Origin: Pseudarcicella hirudinis
GTDB lineage: Bacteria; Bacteroidota; Bacteroidia; Cytophagales; Spirosomataceae
Direction: 5' to 3'
DNA: 64,000 nucleotides
Assembly (NCBI RefSeq): GCF_900115665.1
Contig: NZ_FOXH01000007.1
Span: 113,865 to 177,864 of the forward strand
A program made the translations under genes and the position numbers. The notes below the pieces were generated by a model that searched no databases, was not told where the DNA came from, and saw nothing but the letters and a program-made list of their open reading frames with translations. Below, piece by piece: positions 60,662 to 64,000 of this stretch (the first letter of the stretch is position 1; every line of letters begins with the position of its first letter).

Positions 60662-61303
60662 TTATTTCTTTTTGGGACGGAAGTAAATTCTACTTTCTTC
60701 CCCTTTCAAAAGTCTTACGATGTTTTTTCTGTGTGTAACAGCTACCATCAGGAATAAGGCAAAGCCAAAGATGATATTCAAATCGTTTTCGTTTCCGAAT
60801 GTTTTCAAAACCAACAAAACCGGAAACGCTAATGAGGCAATAATAGACCCCAGCGAAACGTAGTTGGATGCAAGGAATACCAGAAAGAATATTACCATAC
60901 AAACCAAAGCAGCTTCCGCATGAACAGACATTACCATCCCTAATAATGTAGCCACTCCTTTCCCACCTTTAAAATTAGAAAAAGCCGGAAAAACATGGCC
61001 TAAAACAGCTGCAAAACCGAAAATAAGTTTCAAAGTTTCGCAATCATTCCAATCAATCAGATGCGAATAATAAAGCATCATTGCTATAGATGTTGCAATC
61101 CAGCCTTTAATCGCATCAATCAGCAGTACAATTGTACCTGCACGCTTTCCTAGTACTCTGAAAGTATTTGTAGCACCGGCATTTCCACTTCCGTGTTTCC
61201 GGATATCTAATCCGAAATAAGCTTCACCATACCAAAGAGCGGTAGGAATTGAGCCCAGCAAGTAGGCAATCACTGTACAACAAACAATAACAATAGTTAA
61301 CAT
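60662..61303 (-). CDS. plsY: Glycerol-3-phosphate acyltransferase PlsY
   Basis: PlsY acylates glycerol-3-phosphate from acyl-phosphate at the inner membrane, the first step of phospholipid synthesis with PlsX. The 213-residue protein has about five or six helices and the family motifs AYLLGSIPTALWYGEAYFGLDIRKHGSGNAGATNTFRVLG (about 13-52), IFGFAAVLGHVFPAFSNFKGGKGVATLLG (about 90-118) with the essential Gly-Lys-Gly segment, and MVAVTHRKNIVRLLKGEE at the end. No plsX is adjacent. A terminator follows. Confidence 0.96.
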   Translation of the reverse strand: MLTIVIVCCTVIAYLLGSIPTALWYGEAYFGLDIRKHGSGNAGATNTFRVLGKRAGTIVLLIDAIKGWIATSIAMMLYYSHLIDWNDCETLKLIFGFAAVLGHVFPAFSNFKGGKGVATLLGMVMSVHAEAALVCMVIFFLVFLASNYVSLGSIIASLAFPVLLVLKTFGNENDLNIIFGFALFLMVAVTHRKNIVRLLKGEESRIYFRPKKK

Positions 61304-61567
61304 AAAGGAATATGAAAATTAAATTGTCTCAACATTTCACCTGAAATCAAGAAAGAAATTATCCGATTTGAAATCAGAATTTTCAAAATACCAGGAGAAT
61401 AGTTTCAGACAAATATAATCCCGAATCAAAAGAAAACCTATAAGTCAATATAAATTCTTGAAAAGATACAAGTACTATGCTCTAATTATTATATTTAGGT
61501 AAAGTTAGCATGAACATTTGTTAACATTCAAGCAATATTAGAGTTTTATATGCTCCGTTTTAAATAC
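61304..61567. other. Intergenic region between plsY and the LytTR regulator
   Basis: About 260 bases plus the terminator that follows. It contains CAAATATA at 61410-61417 (minus-strand TATATTTG), a candidate plsY -7 element with no suitable -33. No gene, RNA or repeat was recognised. Confidence 0.45.
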
Positions 61568-61603
61568 TAAAAGCACCTGCTATTGATATGGCAGGTGCTT
61601 TTA
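61568..61603 (-). terminator. Terminator after the LytTR response regulator
   Basis: TAAAAGCACCTGC / GCAGGTGCTTTTA, 13-bp stem with a 10-base loop, ending four bases from the response regulator stop codon. Confidence 0.85.
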
Positions 61604-61606
61604 GAT

Positions 61607-62395
61607 TTACTCTTTATTGTCATTAAGAATCGTCTTATCCACCAGAGTAGCTCTGTCCTTGAAGAATAAACTATCCTGAAATGTATTAATTACCTCGGCT
61701 TTATAAGTAGAACCGATTGGCAGCCTGATTACTTTTTTCAGTACCATTTCATCGCCTTCAATAGCCGTAATTCTTTCCAGTGCCACGATGTACGAACGGT
61801 GAACTCTCAGGAATAATTTCTGAGGTAAACGGTTTTCAAGGTCTGTCAGTGTAAGATTACATACAATCCTTTCATCATTTGTAAAAATAGAGGCGTATGT
61901 TTTTTCAGCTTCAATGTAAACAATTTCTTTGAAATTTACCCGTTGAAACTTTCCCTTGGCATCTACCTTTACAAAAATGAAGTCCTCCGAAGGTTCTTTA
62001 ATCGTAGGAGCTTTGGTTTTGTTTGATTTTACTTCCTTCATCGACTCCGGCAAAGGCATTTTCTGAACAGCTTTGAGAAAACGTGCATAAGAAAATGGTT
62101 TTACCAGATAATCCATTACTCCATATTCATAACTATCTAAAGCATATCGTTCATATCCGGTAGTCATGATAAATTTCATTTTTCCTTCATACAACTGCAA
62201 AAAACGCATGCCTGAAATCTGTGGCATCTGCACATCCATAAACACTAAATCAACCTGTTGCTCCTGCAATAATTTAGAAGCTTCCATTGCGTCGGTTGTT
62301 GCCGCAACCAATTCTAAAAATGGCGTATCATTAATGTAATCCACAACGACATCCAGTGCTGACTGCTCATCGTCTACTGCAATACATCTTATCAT
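61607..62395 (-). CDS. LytTR-family response regulator
   Basis: A 262-residue response regulator: an N-terminal receiver domain with acidic residues Asp8, Asp9, phosphoacceptor Asp54 (FMDVQMPQ) and Lys99 in YLVKPF, then a LytTR DNA-binding domain at about 145-240 (VKDAKGKFQRVNFKEIVYIEAEKTYASIF, FLRVHRSYIVAL). LytTR proteins bind direct repeats on one helix face in pairs. The partner kinase gene lies directly upstream on the same strand (gap 222 bases), so the two form a two-component system. It has its own terminator. The target may lie beside the kinase gene (see finding). Confidence 0.95.
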   Translation of the reverse strand: MIRCIAVDDEQSALDVVVDYINDTPFLELVAATTDAMEASKLLQEQQVDLVFMDVQMPQISGMRFLQLYEGKMKFIMTTGYERYALDSYEYGVMDYLVKPFSYARFLKAVQKMPLPESMKEVKSNKTKAPTIKEPSEDFIFVKVDAKGKFQRVNFKEIVYIEAEKTYASIFTNDERIVCNLTLTDLENRLPQKLFLRVHRSYIVALERITAIEGDEMVLKKVIRLPIGSTYKAEVINTFQDSLFFKDRATLVDKTILNDNKE

Positions 62396-62617
62396 AGTTT
62401 GCTCAAATTATAGTTTTAAAAAAGGCTTTCTCAACCTGCTGCAGCTTTGAAAGCAAAATACTTATTATAGTGGACGGTTAATCAATGTTAAATTACAAAA
62501 TGATGAACATAGTTTGATAAACCTGACCAATAACATTTAGCAAAAAACAAAGTTCTTCCTGATATTATTAAATACACCTAATAAACGTGGAATTTCAAGG
62601 TTAGGCTCTAATTAAAT

Positions 62618-63712
62618 CTAATTAAAGTTGAGTGTAAAAATGCAGATATACTCATCAGGTAAATCTATTATCTCCATCTTCTGTTTTGTACCATGAACTG
62701 CTTCAAGCCTTTGCTGAATATTACTGACACCAACTCCGGTTCCTTCGTCATGGATTCCCATCGCATAATTAACTTTAAGGTTCCTGGTAGAGAAGGTAAA
62801 TATATTGTCTCTCAGAATAGCCTTAATTGTCAGAGGATTATCAGGATCCCTTAATTCTCCATGCTTAAAGGCATTTTCGACAAGGGTAATCAATACCATC
62901 GGGAGAATAAAATAACTATCAAAATCCCCTTCTTCCTCAAAATCCACACAAATTGTATAGTTAAATCTTTGTAAGTGCAAATCTATATAATCTTTCACAA
63001 ATTTCACTTCCTCTTCAAGCATCACTTTATCCTTATTCATTTGCGTACTGGTTGCATATCTCATCATTTCAGAGAAAGTAAGAACAATTTCCCCTGCCTG
63101 CGGGGAAGCATTTTTTACCCTCTGGTAAATCATGTTAAGCGTATTGTACATGAAATGCGGGTTGATCTGAGCTCTCAGGAATGCCATTTCAGCTTTACTC
63201 TTCTGTTCTTGTAAAATTCTGATTTCTCTTTCCCGTAAAGCAATTTCACTTTGCTGCTTGGCAATATGCTGCTCCTGTTCAATAGACTTTAATGCAAAGT
63301 AGTAGCCCAGACTAAAAAACAAATAAATATTCACAAACCAAAGGCTGTCAGTAACAAAACTCCAGAACAAAACCGGTTTGGGTTCTACCCTCTCGAAAAA
63401 GGGAATGACGTAATCTGTCAGAACATATCTGAAGAAAATATAAAGACCGATCAGACAAATAAGGTTAACTGCAAGAAGGAAATATTTTTTGGGCTTTAAA
63501 AAACTGGGTAAGATATAGAGGGCATTGATATAAAAAACAGTAGCAACCAAAGCATGCTTCAAAACTCCTTCAAATAAAAGAACACTAAGTTTTAAGAGGT
63601 CTCCACCACCATCATAAATGTAAATTAATAAGTCTGTATAAAAAATATAAACTATCCAGAGAATCCAATGTATCCTTCGGTTCCTATCCAAATAAAGCGC
63701 GGTTTTTCCCAT
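62618..63712 (-). CDS. LytS-type sensor histidine kinase
   Basis: A 364-residue membrane histidine kinase of the His_kinase/LytS type (PF06580). The N-terminus has four hydrophobic segments (about 15-35, 43-69, 77-98 and 115-140), then a coiled linker (about 145-180, IEQEQHIAKQQSEIALREREIR), then the phosphoacceptor motif INPHFMYNTLN (His186) and the ATP-binding region with LVENAFKHGE (N-box, about 270-280) and the GVGVSNIQQRLEAVHG (G-box). No extracellular sensing domain is visible. The response regulator follows 222 bases downstream. The promoter region upstream is shared with a divergent gene. Confidence 0.95.
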   Translation of the reverse strand: MGKTALYLDRNRRIHWILWIVYIFYTDLLIYIYDGGGDLLKLSVLLFEGVLKHALVATVFYINALYILPSFLKPKKYFLLAVNLICLIGLYIFFRYVLTDYVIPFFERVEPKPVLFWSFVTDSLWFVNIYLFFSLGYYFALKSIEQEQHIAKQQSEIALREREIRILQEQKSKAEMAFLRAQINPHFMYNTLNMIYQRVKNASPQAGEIVLTFSEMMRYATSTQMNKDKVMLEEEVKFVKDYIDLHLQRFNYTICVDFEEEGDFDSYFILPMVLITLVENAFKHGELRDPDNPLTIKAILRDNIFTFSTRNLKVNYAMGIHDEGTGVGVSNIQQRLEAVHGTKQKMEIIDLPDEYICIFTLNFN

Positions 63713-63985
63713 AAATTAACTTCTTACAGTATAAAGTTTCCGCAAATTATATATTTCGCAACAACTCGCCAATAAAATTTCAATAATGATAAATAAAAAG
63801 GTCTAAAAAAAATCTGAAATTAAAATTCGGCTTGACAATCGACCTATTCGGCTTGACAATAAGCCAATTCGGAGAATATTCTGCATTCACCACCTTTTTC
63901 CTGCCAACTTTGTTCCATCAAACGACAAGAAAGTCACTTACAACTCATATATCTAACAATCTCTGATTAAACACATTACAACATT
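63713..63985. other. Divergent intergenic region with phased direct repeats
   Basis: About 270 bases between the kinase gene and the start of a plus-strand gene. It contains the 21-bp-phased repeats at 63825-63872 and a near-match to the -7 consensus, CAACTTTG at 63905-63912. The latter has no -33 TTTG, as expected for an activator-dependent promoter. Confidence 0.5.
63825..63872 (+). promoter_or_regulatory. Candidate LytTR-type operator (phased direct repeats)
   Basis: ATTCGGCTTGACAAT occurs at 63825-63839 and again at 63846-63860, exactly 21 bases apart; ATTCGG occurs a third time at 63867-63872, again 21 bases on. The CTTGACAAT core reversed (ATTGTCAAG) agrees with six of nine positions of the known LytTR site consensus, and a 21-base step is the spacing LytTR regulators use. 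The tract lies between the kinase gene and a divergent gene. Confidence 0.55.
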
Positions 63986-64000
63986 ATGAAAACGCAAAAA
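63986..64000 (+). CDS. Start of a plus-strand gene cut by the window edge
   Basis: ATG AAA ACG CAA AAA runs to the last base of the window. Only five codons are visible (MKTQK), so the product is unknown; a basic start like this would suit a signal peptide. The phased repeats upstream make it a likely target of the adjacent LytTR regulator. Confidence 0.4.

Noticed and set aside
1..64000. CRISPR array, tRNA, rRNA, transposase or phage genes
   Set aside because: No regular direct repeats with spacers, no cloverleaf-like sequence and no recombinase or capsid motif was found. The periodic tracts are too short and degenerate to be CRISPR.

Overview
The window is a gene-dense stretch of chromosome from a member of the Bacteroidota, most likely a cytophagale-type bacterium. 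Evidence seen: a type A C-terminal sorting domain of the type IX secretion system on a secreted protease, a SusC/FecA-style TonB receptor with an N-terminal carboxypeptidase-like regulatory domain, a very short NuoG, start sites without Shine-Dalgarno sequences, and several TAnnTTTG promoter elements of the Bacteroidota kind. The genus cannot be named from sequence reading alone. No rRNA, tRNA, CRISPR array, transposase, phage or plasmid gene was recognised.

Layout. 1-2.5 kb: tandem paralogous membrane-anchored coiled-coil proteins. 2.5-17.1 kb: housekeeping and envelope genes (tamB, tsaD, a small unknown gene, a DUF3500 protein, purA, a Fur-family regulator, the (p)ppGpp enzyme, a GNAT acetyltransferase, ispF, an M16 peptidase). 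17.4-34.1 kb: a TPR protein, then a surface-glycan locus with all six pseudaminic acid genes (pseB, C, F, G, H, I), a WbqC-like protein, a flippase, a DUF115/GT42-like putative nonulosonate transferase, an FkbM methyltransferase and two glycosyltransferases. It is interrupted by an AT-rich block carrying a T9SS-exported M43 protease, a GIGTTTP-type surface protein and a LamG lipoprotein. 34.1-37.9 kb: a small unknown gene, an outer-membrane barrel and a TonB receptor. 37.9-46.5 kb: respiratory complex I genes nuoA to nuoJ on the minus strand, without nuoK-N and with a nuoG lacking the molybdopterin-oxidoreductase-like domain. 46.5-63.7 kb: mixed housekeeping (Bax inhibitor-1 family protein, a Tat-exported oxidoreductase, a non-catalytic SUMF1-like protein, apbE, guaB, hemE, engB, a DUF5606 protein, a quinone-reductase-like MDR, cytochrome c, murQ, an M20 peptidase, plsY) and a LytTR response regulator with its LytS-type histidine kinase.

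How it fits together. The Pse block should make CMP-pseudaminic acid (PseB, C, H, G, I, F in reaction order); the flippase, the putative transferase and the two glycosyltransferases would build and export a glycan on the cell surface or on secreted proteins. The histidine kinase and response regulator at the right edge lie beside an intergenic region holding 21-bp-phased direct repeats that look like LytTR-type operators in front of a gene that starts at the last bases of the window.

Most interesting signals: (1) the DUF115/GT42-like protein as a candidate pseudaminyltransferase; (2) the phased repeats next to the LytTR system; (3) degenerate 7-8-bp repeat tracts scattered through spacers, one running into the purA start codon; (4) a 10-bp-period repeat beside a near-leaderless murQ promoter. 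All functional assignments come from reading motifs; no database search was run.
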